Part shown: positions 1-6,311 of the stretch, piece by piece
How the letters are laid out: every line of letters starts with the position of its first letter
Position numbering within the stretch: the first letter of the stretch is position 1
From: a virus
Direction: 5' to 3' (one strand)
Length of the DNA: 30,035 nucleotides
Virus record (IMG/VR): IMGVR_UViG_3300026519_000052
Coordinates: 1-30,035 of that record
Program-made: the position numbers and the translations under genes
Notes under the pieces: model-generated
What the model was told of the DNA's origin: nothing
The model's database searches: none
Seen by the model: the letters and a program-made list of their open reading frames with translations, nothing else

Positions 1-410
1 GGGTTATAATAACTGGCACACTATCCCATAAAGACGGTCATTCAATAACGGATGAGATACCATTAGATATTGACAAAGGATCAGGGCGTAGCAGCGTTCA
101 AGCTGTCGGTTCAACCATATCATACGGTAAGCGTTACCTCGTAGGAATGCTCCTGAACCTCGTATTTGAAGGCGAAGATGATGATGGGCAAACGGCTGGG
201 TTTATTCCTTTGAGCCAAGACCAAGCTTTGGAGATAAAAAAGCTCCTCCAAGAGACTGGCGCGGACGTGAAACAGTTTCTTAATTGGGTTGGCGCACCAA
301 ACGTAGACGAAATGGACGCTAAGAACTATCAGAACGCGGTCGCAACGCTTAAGCGTAAACTTCAAAAATCTGCAGAAGAAGCTAAACCAGCGGAAGAGGG
401 AGCAGAATAA
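1..410 (+). CDS. erf: ERF-family single-strand annealing protein (5' partial)
   Basis: The frame is open from base 3 to the TAA at 408-410, so the start lies outside the window and only about the last 135 residues are seen. The visible part carries the conserved ERF core, QAVGSTISYGKRYL followed by an acidic EGEDDDG stretch, then a variable tail rich in Glu and Ala. ERF proteins (P22 Erf type) bind single-stranded DNA and anneal complementary strands during phage recombination and genome circularisation. A YqaJ-type exonuclease lies about 480 bp downstream, so the two probably form a resect-and-anneal pair. The stop overlaps the next start (TAATG), which suggests translational coupling. The family call is by recognition; the internal ATG at 147 is not the real start because the conserved motif begins before it. 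Confidence 0.8.
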   Translation, partial: VIITGTLSHKDGHSITDEIPLDIDKGSGRSSVQAVGSTISYGKRYLVGMLLNLVFEGEDDDGQTAGFIPLSQDQALEIKKLLQETGADVKQFLNWVGAPNVDEMDAKNYQNAVATLKRKLQKSAEEAKPAEEGAE

Positions 411-664
411 TGGGAAGAATTGGAAAAGCACCATGTTCTCCGCCATGGACTGTAGTTTTTGAAAAAGTTTTTAACAAATTTGGTGAAAATATTTGCAATA
501 TCACGCGCCATATAGAAGAAAAAGAAAACACTAATCTAATAGCCGCTGCCCCTGAAATGCTTGAAGCTTTAGAAATAGCACAACATTGGGGATATGGGCA
601 GACACCTAGTGTTGAAGAAGAAGAAAAGGTACAAAACGCCATAAAGAAAGCGAGGGGATTATGA
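410..664 (+). CDS. small phage protein of unknown function
   Basis: 84 aa, starting inside the stop codon of the ERF gene (TAATG) and ending in an ATGA overlap with the next gene, so it sits tightly within the early operon. The C-terminal half has a NLIAAAPEMLEALE helix of a kind common in small phage proteins of unknown role, followed by an acidic EEEEK stretch. No catalytic motif, signal peptide or membrane segment is visible. The location between two recombination genes is the only clue to its role. Gene reality is well supported by the coupling at both ends. Confidence 0.65.
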   Translation: MGRIGKAPCSPPWTVVFEKVFNKFGENICNITRHIEEKENTNLIAAAPEMLEALEIAQHWGYGQTPSVEEEEKVQNAIKKARGL

Positions 665-888
665 TCGCAGGAGAGCAGATGTTGCCAGAAAACAGAGCTA
701 TGGAGCACATAGAAATTCTTAAAAATAAGATCAAAGAGTATGAAAATATAGAATTAGAACCATATGACGCTGGAATATTTAGTGATAGCGGCGGTGGAAA
801 TGTCGGCTGGTGGCAAGATTATCTCCGCGCCGAACTTGAAAGGGCTTATGAGTTTTATCAGAGCCAATTACCAAAGGAGGATTTATAA
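661..888 (+). CDS. small acidic protein of unknown function
   Basis: 75 aa, coupled to the gene before it by ATGA and to the exonuclease after it by TAATG. An alternative start at the internal ATG of MLPENRAMEH (679) is possible. The product is helical and acidic, with a Gly-rich centre (SGGGNVGW) and many Tyr residues. I recognise no domain. It may be an accessory of the recombination pair, but this is inferred only from position. Confidence 0.6.
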   Translation: MIAGEQMLPENRAMEHIEILKNKIKEYENIELEPYDAGIFSDSGGGNVGWWQDYLRAELERAYEFYQSQLPKEDL

Positions 889-1775
889 TGCTATTTTTCC
901 CAGCCATACATAACAGCGAAGAGTGGTTTGAATGTCGGCGCGGTATGCCAACTTCATCTTGCTTTGGTAAGATTATAAACCCAGAAACAGGAGTAAAAGA
1001 ATACGCTAAATTTGAGGGCGCAGTTGAAATACACGAAGGCACAAAAACTATCGAGCAATTAGCAAAAGAGCTGGATGTCTCGAAAGATACAGTCAAGAAG
1101 TATGTTAAAAAATATCACCCTGATTGTCCTTCGGAAGACTTGCCAAAGCCTAAACTTCTAGCAGGAGCAGAAACCTATGCCCACATGCTTCTTGCGGAGA
1201 TTATTATGGGAGAGAGCCTTGATAAGTTCCCTCCTTCGTTTTGGATGGAGCGTGGCGCACTCATGGAGCAGGAAGCAGCAGACCTCTATCAGTTCGAAAC
1301 AGGACACACGCTTGATCGAGGCGGCTTTATGACGGACGATAAAATGAGATGGGGATCTTCGCCTGACAGACGCATCCTTGATGATAAAGGGGATTGTATA
1401 GGCTTTCTTGAAATTAAATGCCCCGCGCCGTGGACGCATGTTGAGAATTTACTTAAAAAAGAAATTGATAAGACTTATGTTCCACAAGTTCAAGGGCAGA
1501 TGCTTGTTGGTGAAGCTAAGTTTGTAGACTGGTTTTCATACCATCCAGATATGCCCCCATCATTAATACGCACACCGCGCGATGATGATTACATATCTGT
1601 ATTATCGGAGGGACTTATTATGTTTGACAATATGATGTTAAGGAAACTCAAAGAACTCCTTGAAGTCGGTGCTATAGACGAAATCCCACAAAAATCTATG
1701 CCAGAGTTCCATGATGCTATTCAAGAGCTGATAGATAGTGACGGTGACTTTAAAACTACGTTGATGGCTGGGTAA
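888..1775 (+). CDS. YqaJ/lambda-exonuclease-type viral recombinase nuclease with an HTH-like insert
   Basis: 295 aa. In these nucleases one strand of a DNA end is degraded so that an annealing protein can act on the other. Visible motifs in order: W13 and R17-R18 of the N-terminal block; G123-x3-E127 followed by A130; D160 in SSPDRRI; and E175-x-K177 in FLEIKCP, the D...ExK metal-binding core of the PD-(D/E)xK fold. Q199-QxQ-type residues (VPQVQGQM) follow, as is usual in the family. Residues about 47-80 form an extra segment with a helix-turn-helix look (TIEQLAKELDVSKDTVKKYV) between the first and second nuclease motifs. The start follows a strong site (aaaggagg) and overlaps the previous stop. 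It pairs functionally with the upstream ERF protein. Confidence 0.85.
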   Translation: MLFFPAIHNSEEWFECRRGMPTSSCFGKIINPETGVKEYAKFEGAVEIHEGTKTIEQLAKELDVSKDTVKKYVKKYHPDCPSEDLPKPKLLAGAETYAHMLLAEIIMGESLDKFPPSFWMERGALMEQEAADLYQFETGHTLDRGGFMTDDKMRWGSSPDRRILDDKGDCIGFLEIKCPAPWTHVENLLKKEIDKTYVPQVQGQMLVGEAKFVDWFSYHPDMPPSLIRTPRDDDYISVLSEGLIMFDNMMLRKLKELLEVGAIDEIPQKSMPEFHDAIQELIDSDGDFKTTLMAG

Positions 1776-1804
1776 CTTTAAGGAGAAAAAAGCTGAAAAA
1801 ACAT

Positions 1805-1833
1805 TTGACATTAAGGATCAAAGGGCCCATTAT
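1805..1833 (+). promoter_or_regulatory. candidate sigma70-like promoter
   Basis: A perfect -35 box TTGACA (1805-1810), a 17-nt spacer and a -10 of CATTAT (1828-1833, 4 of 6). It lies 37 nt before the start of the 66-aa gene and would let the cassette from 1870 onward be transcribed independently of the recombination genes. Seen by eye only. Confidence 0.4.
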
Positions 1834-1869
1834 TGAGTCACTAGATAACAAAAACCAAGGAGAGCCAAA

Positions 1870-2070
1870 ATGAACCCGATCGAATTTAAAGCTTTTTGTA
1901 AAGAAAGCCGCAAAGACTTCTTTAAAAAATTTCCAGCCCCGAAAACAAAAGAAAGGAACTTTTGGAGAAATGCGAATCGCCATGCGAATAACGCGCTTGA
2001 AGATGGATACTATAACCCTGAATTTTTCTGCGGTTCGGCAAAAAAAATAATCGAATTATTAAAGGCCTAG
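1870..2070 (+). CDS. small basic protein of unknown function
   Basis: 66 aa, rich in Lys, Phe and Asn, with no recognised domain. It has a strong ribosome-binding site (ccaaggag, 8 nt before ATG). The same ccaaggag leader precedes the LRR gene 57 bp downstream, suggesting a shared origin or shared expression level. It is the first gene after the candidate promoter at 1805-1833. A 26-codon reading frame with a CTG start at 1793 ends in an ATGA overlap with it. Confidence 0.55.
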   Translation: MNPIEFKAFCKESRKDFFKKFPAPKTKERNFWRNANRHANNALEDGYYNPEFFCGSAKKIIELLKA

Positions 2071-2127
2071 CCTCCTGCTGCCAGACTTTCAAGCTAAAAG
2101 TAGACCAAAAAACCAAGGAGAATTAAA

Positions 2128-2802
2128 ATGATTATTAAAATTGATGGAGTCGAGTATAGCGAACTACCAAAAGAGGCTGTCTTTGAAACGGCTAAAGAGG
2201 TTCGGCTCCGCGACCTGCCGTTATTGAAAGGGCTGCCGGCCATGCCCGAGGCTGAAGAAGTTTGGCTCCATGACCTGCCGTTATTGACAGAGCTGCCGGA
2301 GATTCCCAATGCTAAAAAGGTTCGGCTCCATGCCCTGCCGTTATTGAAAGGGCTCCCAGCCATGCCCAATGCTGAAGATGTTTTGCTCTATGCCCTGCCG
2401 TTATTGAAAGGGCTGCCGGCCATGCCCGAGGCTGAAGATGTTTTGCTCCATGACCTGCCGTTATTGACCGAGCTACCGGCCATGCCCGAGGCTGAAGAAG
2501 TTTGGCTCCATGACATGCCGCTATTGACCGCGCTGCCGGAGATTCCCAATGCTAAAAAGGTTTGGCTCCATGACATGCCGCTATTGACCGCGCTGCCGGA
2601 GATTCCCAATGCTGAAGATGTTTTGCTCTATGCCCTGCCGTTATTGAAAGGGCTCCCAGCCATGCCCAATGCTGAAGATGTTTTGCTCCGTGACCTGCCG
2701 TTATTGACAGAGCTGCCGGCCATGCCCACTGCTAAAAAAGTTCGGCTCCGCGACCTTCCGTTGATTTCAGGCTATGATATGAAAAAATATAAGATTAATT
2801 AG
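2128..2802 (+). CDS. leucine-rich repeat protein built from 20-residue tandem units
   Basis: 224 aa. After a 22-residue leader come nine full 20-residue units (from about residue 23) and a partial tenth, then a short Lys-rich tail. A typical unit reads EDVLLYALPLLKGLPAMPEA. Spacing of LP, LL and the Val-x-Leu strand is regular and resembles the 20-residue LRR class known from YopM/IpaH proteins, which form curved solenoids used for protein binding. No enzymatic domain, signal peptide or membrane segment is attached. The ribosome-binding site is strong (ccaaggag). Repeats are almost identical in DNA, so the gene is recently expanded or homogenised. The partner is unknown; a protein-binding role in the host cell is inferred. 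Confidence 0.7.
   Translation: MIIKIDGVEYSELPKEAVFETAKEVRLRDLPLLKGLPAMPEAEEVWLHDLPLLTELPEIPNAKKVRLHALPLLKGLPAMPNAEDVLLYALPLLKGLPAMPEAEDVLLHDLPLLTELPAMPEAEEVWLHDMPLLTALPEIPNAKKVWLHDMPLLTALPEIPNAEDVLLYALPLLKGLPAMPNAEDVLLRDLPLLTELPAMPTAKKVRLRDLPLISGYDMKKYKIN
2194..2763 (+). repeat. 60-bp in-frame tandem repeat array
   Basis: Nine complete 60-bp units plus half of a tenth, with no length variation, so the frame is kept. Units differ by block swaps rather than scattered changes: the first two residues are EE, KK or ED; the third block is WLHD, LLYA or RLHA; then LKG, TEL or TAL; then PAMP or PEIP. The units at 2341-2400 and 2641-2700 share an unusual synonymous variant (ctcccagcc) and differ at only a few bases near the end, which points to copying between units. 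Confidence 0.9.
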
Positions 2803-2817
2803 TAAAAGGAGAAAAAA

Positions 2818-3000
2818 GTGAAAAAAGATGAAATGAGGACGGCGAGAAAAAAACTTGGCTTAACACAAGAAATGCTAGCCAAAAAGCTAGGGCTATCTGG
2901 CTCTAGGGTAGTTCGCTCTTATGAGCTAGGAGAGAAAAGGCCAGGAGGGCCTGTCGTAAAATTGATGGAGATATTTTTAAGGGAGCTTGAAGAAAAGTGA
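2818..3000 (+). CDS. XRE/Cro-CI family HTH transcriptional regulator
   Basis: 60 aa, GTG start preceded by aaaggag at the right distance; 15 bp after the LRR gene. Residues 5-55 form a single HTH_3-type domain: TARKKLGLTQEMLAKKLG, then SGSRVVRSYELGEKRP, where Q, the recognition helix and the Y-E-x-G-x-R-P ending match the family. There is no extra dimerisation or peptidase domain, so it is a minimal regulator of the size of Cro or of restriction-modification controller proteins. The reading frame continues after its TGA into the methyltransferase fragment downstream. Target operators were not identified. Confidence 0.8.
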   Translation: MKKDEMRTARKKLGLTQEMLAKKLGLSGSRVVRSYELGEKRPGGPVVKLMEIFLRELEEK

Positions 3001-3297
3001 AAAAACATAAAAGAGAACGCGATTGTTTATGGCATCCAAGGAAATATGATTGGAAGAGAAGACCATAACGGCCCTCAAGGTTCAGGTTATCAAGAAGAAA
3101 TATCTTACACATTGAACACCACAGACAAACATGCTGTAGCTGGAACATTAACCACATCATACGGTTCGCGTGGAGTTGATATGGATCAAATAGGCAAATT
3201 AGGAATACGAAGGTTGACACCTATCGAGTGCGAGCGACTTCAGGGCTTCCCAGATAACTACACAAACGTTCCTTGGCGCAGAAAAGAATTAGTTTAA
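3001..3297 (+). pseudogene. internal fragment of a C5-cytosine DNA methyltransferase
   Basis: The readable part contains GIQGNMIGREDHNGPQGSG and RRLTPIECERLQGFPDNYT, both highly typical of the C-terminal target-recognition and motif IX region of Dcm-type enzymes. The similarity starts upstream of the only ATG (3046), at about codon 3016-3022, with no start codon there. The frame stops at PWRRKELV before the usual GNSMA motif X. The cofactor loop, the PCQ catalytic motif and the ENV motif are absent. A protein could still be made from ATG 3046 (83 aa), but it cannot methylate DNA alone. It sits in the same frame as the XRE gene, separated by that gene's TGA. A decayed gene is the simplest reading. 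Confidence 0.7.
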
Positions 3298-3351
3298 GAT
3301 TGCTTTGAACGTAACGATAATGTATCACATAACTGAAAGGATACAGATACA

Positions 3352-3567
3352 ATGAAAAAACAGCCCCTTACAGACAAACAAAAAGAGGTTCTTTCTTACA
3401 TAAAGGATTACATCTCTGAAAACGGATATTCTCCATCTTGGGAGGAGATCGCAGATAGATTTGACACAGGCATTACGAATGTTCGCCGTTACATCAACTT
3501 TCTGGTGCAAAAAGGTCACATCACAAAAGACAATACCACTCGCCCGCCAGAGATAACGATGGTTTGA
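3352..3567 (+). CDS. stand-alone LexA-type winged-helix DNA-binding protein
   Basis: 71 aa. It matches the N-terminal DNA-binding domain of LexA: LTDKQKEVLSYIKDYISENG, then YSPSWEEIADRF and a final wing region ending in PPEI. LexA's C-terminal self-cleaving peptidase with its Ser-Lys dyad is missing, so RecA-triggered cleavage is not expected. Single-domain versions occur in phages as small regulators. The ribosome-binding site is gaaagga. It is the last gene before the terminator at 3720-3750. It could compete for host SOS boxes or act on a phage operator; neither can be told from sequence alone. Confidence 0.75.
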   Translation: MKKQPLTDKQKEVLSYIKDYISENGYSPSWEEIADRFDTGITNVRRYINFLVQKGHITKDNTTRPPEITMV

Positions 3568-3719
3568 ATAGCTCTGGCCTAAACAGTCTCGAAGATAATC
3601 AGAGCGTCATTTTTGCTCTTGAGGAGCACAGAGGAAAAACAAAAGCTTCAGAGGTTCGTACATTTTAACGAATAATAAACTTATGTGATCTATGTTAGAC
3701 ATTCCCCCACACACAAACT
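3568..3719. other. non-coding gap before the convergent terminator
   Basis: About 150 bp with no convincing gene on either strand. It contains one copy of a 19-nt sequence (3604-3622) repeated exactly at 28496-28514. The rest is AT-rich with no clear promoter. Confidence 0.5.
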
Positions 3720-3750
3720 AAGCCCTGCTTTAACGAGCGGGGCTTTTTTT
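3720..3750 (+). terminator. rho-independent terminator at convergence point
   Basis: A 9-bp stem (AAGCCCTGC / GCGGGGCTT, one G-T pair) with an 8-nt loop is followed by seven T residues on the plus strand. It ends the rightward early operon. The leftward block stops right at it (spanin stop at 3749), but the T tract favours termination of rightward transcripts. Confidence 0.85.
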
Positions 3751-4213
3751 ATTTGTCTGGCTTGTTTTTGGAAGCCCAAGTTTTATTTATGAATGATTGG
3801 CAAGATATGAGCTGAAGGCGATGCTTCTCCGCTAGACCTGCGTAATCAAATAAGGCTCCAGTATCAATTCCATTTCTTTGAGCATGTCCGTCTCTGGGTT
3901 CTGCATCACGTCTGCTGGTGGTGTCGGTAACTGGTACACACACGGATGGGCGCACCCGCTTAAGGTGAGCAATACGGCGGTTAAGGTTAGAGATTTGGGT
4001 TTGAAAGTCACTGGAAACCTCCTGCGTTAATTGTTTGTCTTCTTCGCACTGTTTTACGATTTCTTGCTGCGCCTTGGCTATATCCCGATCGTGCGATGCC
4101 CTAATAAGGCTAACGTGGACATTGTGAAGGGCAAAGCCTATTAAAGCCATACCTGCGGCTCCTGCGGCGAATTTCCAATACTTCAAAAGAATGACGATCA
4201 TTTTCGCTTTCAT
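3749..4213 (-). CDS. Rz-like i-spanin
   Basis: 154 aa. A basic start is followed by one membrane segment (about residues 14-30, FAAGAAGMALIGFAL) and then a long periplasmic region predicted as coiled coil (KAQQEIVKQCEEDKQLTQEV), which is the layout of inner-membrane spanins. The later LNRRIAHLKRVRP stretch, the Cys-containing proline segment and the terminal LQLISCQSFI are features I associate with Rz-type proteins of alphaproteobacterial phages. Spanins link inner and outer membranes and complete lysis after holin and endolysin. It is the last gene of the leftward block and starts in an ATGA overlap with the gene before it. I saw no clear separate or embedded o-spanin lipoprotein. Confidence 0.65.
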   Translation of the reverse strand: MKAKMIVILLKYWKFAAGAAGMALIGFALHNVHVSLIRASHDRDIAKAQQEIVKQCEEDKQLTQEVSSDFQTQISNLNRRIAHLKRVRPSVCVPVTDTTSRRDAEPRDGHAQRNGIDTGALFDYAGLAEKHRLQLISCQSFINKTWASKNKPDK

Positions 4214-4410
4214 TTCCCTTTATTGACCATTTGAACGATTTGGCCAGATTGCCGATTTGAGACGTAACGCTCAATCTTCTTTGCTTCCTCGATAACATCC
4301 TCCGTTATAGCCCCTTTCATAATCTTTCGGGCTTCTACAGCGCAATTGAAGCGTATCCAATCCTCGTGCACTCTTTCCTCATCAAGCATCTTCTTTGCTT
4401 CCTCGATCAT
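4210..4410 (-). CDS. small protein of unknown function in lysis cluster
   Basis: Up to 66 aa, charged and helical, with paired repeats EEAKKM and EEAKKIE. Two starts are possible: ATG at 4410 (29-nt overlap with the upstream gene) or ATG at 4389 (8-nt overlap, preceded by aaagaag). Its stop overlaps the spanin start (ATGA). No membrane segment or known motif. Coupling on both sides supports it as real; function unknown. Confidence 0.5.
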   Translation of the reverse strand: MIEEAKKMLDEERVHEDWIRFNCAVEARKIMKGAITEDVIEEAKKIERYVSNRQSGQIVQMVNKGK

Positions 4411-4642
4411 CGCCTTTTTTAGCTGCTTTCAAATACTCCCAGAAACCAAGCCCTGCAATAGCGGCAGGCACTCCAAGATAAGCCATGACCTTGCCAACTT
4501 CAAAATCAACGAATACGTCTGTCCAAAAAACCATCAAAAACCATAGAACACTAAAGGCAAGGCCATAATAAGCAAAAACCCTGCGATTAAATAAAGGGTC
4601 GTTTATCTTGGGTTGCGGAACTAAATTAGTTTTTTTTAACAT
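4382..4642 (-). CDS. small two-segment membrane protein, candidate holin
   Basis: 86 aa with two hydrophobic segments: about residues 24-42 (VFAYYGLAFSVLWFLMVF) and 50-70 (GKVMAYLGVPAAIAGLGF), and a charged C-terminal tail (KAAKKGDDRGSKEDA). This size, topology and location a few genes before an Rz-like protein and after an M15 endolysin fit a holin, the protein that sets the time of lysis. No family-specific motif was recognised, and two other membrane proteins nearby compete for the role. It overlaps its upstream neighbour by 17 nt. Confidence 0.5.
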   Translation of the reverse strand: MLKKTNLVPQPKINDPLFNRRVFAYYGLAFSVLWFLMVFWTDVFVDFEVGKVMAYLGVPAAIAGLGFWEYLKAAKKGDDRGSKEDA

Positions 4643-4892
4643 GTCTTTTCTTCTTCTTTGCTCTATACCAGCTCCACCAAACCCAAGGCAGGTTTACGGC
4701 TAGGAATGCGATTAGTGCTAGTAAGGGGTAACCCCTACCTGCTATGGCTGCGGAGAAGTTATAATCTGCGCATAATTTACACTTAACATTAGCATATTTA
4801 GCATCGTGAACTTGACATTCAAACCAAAATTTACTTTCAAACCAATCTCTAAACCAAGGAATGGCAGGCATTGTGCAATATCTTTTGGTCAT
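4626..4892 (-). CDS. small membrane protein with a phospholipase-A2-like HDxxY motif
   Basis: 88 aa. The N-terminal half carries C26-x2-H29-D30-x2-Y33 (CQVHDAKY) and later A42-D43, the arrangement of the His-Asp catalytic pair in phospholipase-A2-like folds and in short phage proteins that resemble them. A hydrophobic segment follows (about 53-74, YPLLALIAFLAVNLPWVWW) and then a strongly basic tail (RAKKKKRHVKK), so it should be anchored in the inner membrane. Lipid cleavage during lysis or entry is possible but inferred. The stop of the upstream gene overlaps its start (ATGA). Confidence 0.5.
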   Translation of the reverse strand: MTKRYCTMPAIPWFRDWFESKFWFECQVHDAKYANVKCKLCADYNFSAAIAGRGYPLLALIAFLAVNLPWVWWSWYRAKKKKRHVKKN

Positions 4893-5200
4893 ACTTCACC
4901 TCCTTGCGTTATGGGGGGTGCTTTCACTTCAATAAAACTAAAGGCAGTTAATTGACCCATGCCTGCTTCAAATGGTGTTCCTGACAAAGAGGCAATGTAA
5001 AACTTACCCTCGATCTCGCGCACCGTATCCCATGTTGTGGTTAGCACAGCCTCATAATTATCATCACCAGACTTCTTGCCTACAACGCCACCATCAGCTA
5101 CGGTAAAACCTTCATTAACCCAGTACTGCCTAGCCATCATGTTAATAGCGTCTAAGCAGCTTTGGGCTTCTGTTTGTGTGCTAAATTCTAGGTAACTCAT
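4889..5200 (-). CDS. phage protein of unknown function
   Basis: 103 aa, soluble, mixed alpha/beta composition. A helical N-terminus (LEFSTQTEAQSCLDAINMM) is followed by several strand-like stretches. It has no membrane segment and no motif I recognise. Coupled by ATGA to the membrane protein after it and about 20 bp downstream of the lectin-like gene. Its location suggests a particle or lysis accessory, nothing firmer. Confidence 0.55.
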   Translation of the reverse strand: MSYLEFSTQTEAQSCLDAINMMARQYWVNEGFTVADGGVVGKKSGDDNYEAVLTTTWDTVREIEGKFYIASLSGTPFEAGMGQLTAFSFIEVKAPPITQGGEV

Positions 5201-5221
5201 TATTTAGTTTCCTTTTGTGTG

Positions 5222-5947
5222 CTAAATGTTTGCCCATGAAATCCCCCATTTTGACCCAACATACGAGCCTATTTGATTAACCTCAACGTCGCTCAATAGT
5301 CGATTATATGCTATAACTTCAGCAACATTGCCGATTAATGGATTTAAGCCTCCACTTCCGAAAGCTCCTATATAATCGATATAATTAACCGCATCCATAC
5401 GCACCACCCAAATATTCTTGCCTTCATTTTGCGCGTTCGTTCGCCCAAGATCTATGTTTGTGCCAGACACAAAGGCCCCGCCATTTACTGAAGCCTCGCC
5501 AGCATGCCCCCCGCTTCCGTCAACTGATATATCATAGTAAGCATCTGGAGAATTTACAGCAACAAAAACGTAGTGACCAACATTTGGTAAGAGACTCCCG
5601 ATCAATGCGCCAAGAACCCCGACTCCATTTATTTTATCCGCGACAAATATTAAAGTCCTGTATTCCTGATTTGATGTTAATTGTAAAAAGTCGCTATCAA
5701 AGGATAAGACGTTTTTTCCGTTTAGCGCGCCAGATCCTGTCAATGGCTGAGACGCGCCGGTGGTTTGAGTTGCGTGATTAAAATTTCCGCTTTTGTCATC
5801 CCACTGCGAAACGGCTCCCGCAATATCTGTGATGGTAGACCCATCCGCAGCATCAAGCCACACTGCGAGATTGGCTATGCTGGTAGGCGCAAAAACAGAG
5901 CTTGCACTTAATCCACCAAAACCTAGCTGTCCCAAACGAAGTAACAT
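5222..5947 (-). CDS. LamG/concanavalin-A-like beta-sandwich protein
   Basis: 241 aa. The start of the domain is typical (LAVWLDAADGSTITDIAGAV, then QWDDKSGNFNHATQ), and so is the end (GNVAEVIAYNRLLSDVEVNQIGSYVGSKWG), both hallmarks of LamG-like jelly-roll domains that bind sugars or other ligands. The short N-terminal stretch of about 25 residues is Gly- and Leu-rich and may attach it to the particle. It sits between structural and lysis genes, a few hundred bases from the spike genes, so a host-surface-binding or decoration role is likely. No catalytic residues can be assigned. Confidence 0.65.
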   Translation of the reverse strand: MLLRLGQLGFGGLSASSVFAPTSIANLAVWLDAADGSTITDIAGAVSQWDDKSGNFNHATQTTGASQPLTGSGALNGKNVLSFDSDFLQLTSNQEYRTLIFVADKINGVGVLGALIGSLLPNVGHYVFVAVNSPDAYYDISVDGSGGHAGEASVNGGAFVSGTNIDLGRTNAQNEGKNIWVVRMDAVNYIDYIGAFGSGGLNPLIGNVAEVIAYNRLLSDVEVNQIGSYVGSKWGISWANI

Positions 5948-5950
5948 AAA

Positions 5951-6307
5951 TTATTCCTTTTCGCTTATATACAGAGTTCCACTTGCCCCCTCTTGAATGG
6001 CTGATATATATTTTTTGTTAGGCTTTTTTTGCCCATATCCTTCAGATGGTCGCCCGCCAAGAGAAATATCGTAATAAATGCCAGCAGGGAAATAGTGATC
6101 GCTTGTTGTTGCAGCATCTCCTGATGTATCAGACAGCTTAATGAAGCAGGCTGTCGTAGCAAAAATAGACACGATAACCGTATCAGTTTTGAATGCTGTA
6201 GAGTTGTTTGCGGCCGTAGCAGAAAAAGCAACGGAGTGAGCACCGCCTTCTCTCATTGTCAAGGCTGGTATGGGAGTTCCATTATTATCAAATATCATTT
6301 CAGTCAT
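5951..6307 (-). CDS. small beta-rich protein, likely minor virion component
   Basis: 118 aa, rich in Thr, Ser, Ala and Gly with alternating strand patterns (VIVSIFATTACFIKLSDTSG) and a terminal SGTLYISE. Such compact beta proteins with an ATTACFIKL-like strand are common among small head or tail components of phages. No membrane or signal sequence. It lies 3 bp before the lectin-like gene, in the same operon. Role inferred from composition and context. Confidence 0.5.
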   Translation of the reverse strand: MTEMIFDNNGTPIPALTMREGGAHSVAFSATAANNSTAFKTDTVIVSIFATTACFIKLSDTSGDAATTSDHYFPAGIYYDISLGGRPSEGYGQKKPNKKYISAIQEGASGTLYISEKE

Positions 6308-6311
6308 ATTA

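Noticed and set aside
2094-2609. Minus-strand frames across the LRR repeats with a SGMAG-type periodicity
   Set aside because: Their periodicity is only the complement of the coding repeats; no ribosome-binding site.
2194-2763. 60-bp periodic repeat as a possible CRISPR or noncoding satellite
   Set aside because: Units are contiguous without spacers, keep one reading frame and encode a regular LRR pattern with a strong ribosome-binding site.
2998-3000. Read-through of TGA joining the XRE protein to the methyltransferase fragment
   Set aside because: Same frame, but other genes here use TGA as an ordinary stop and there is no sign of recoding.
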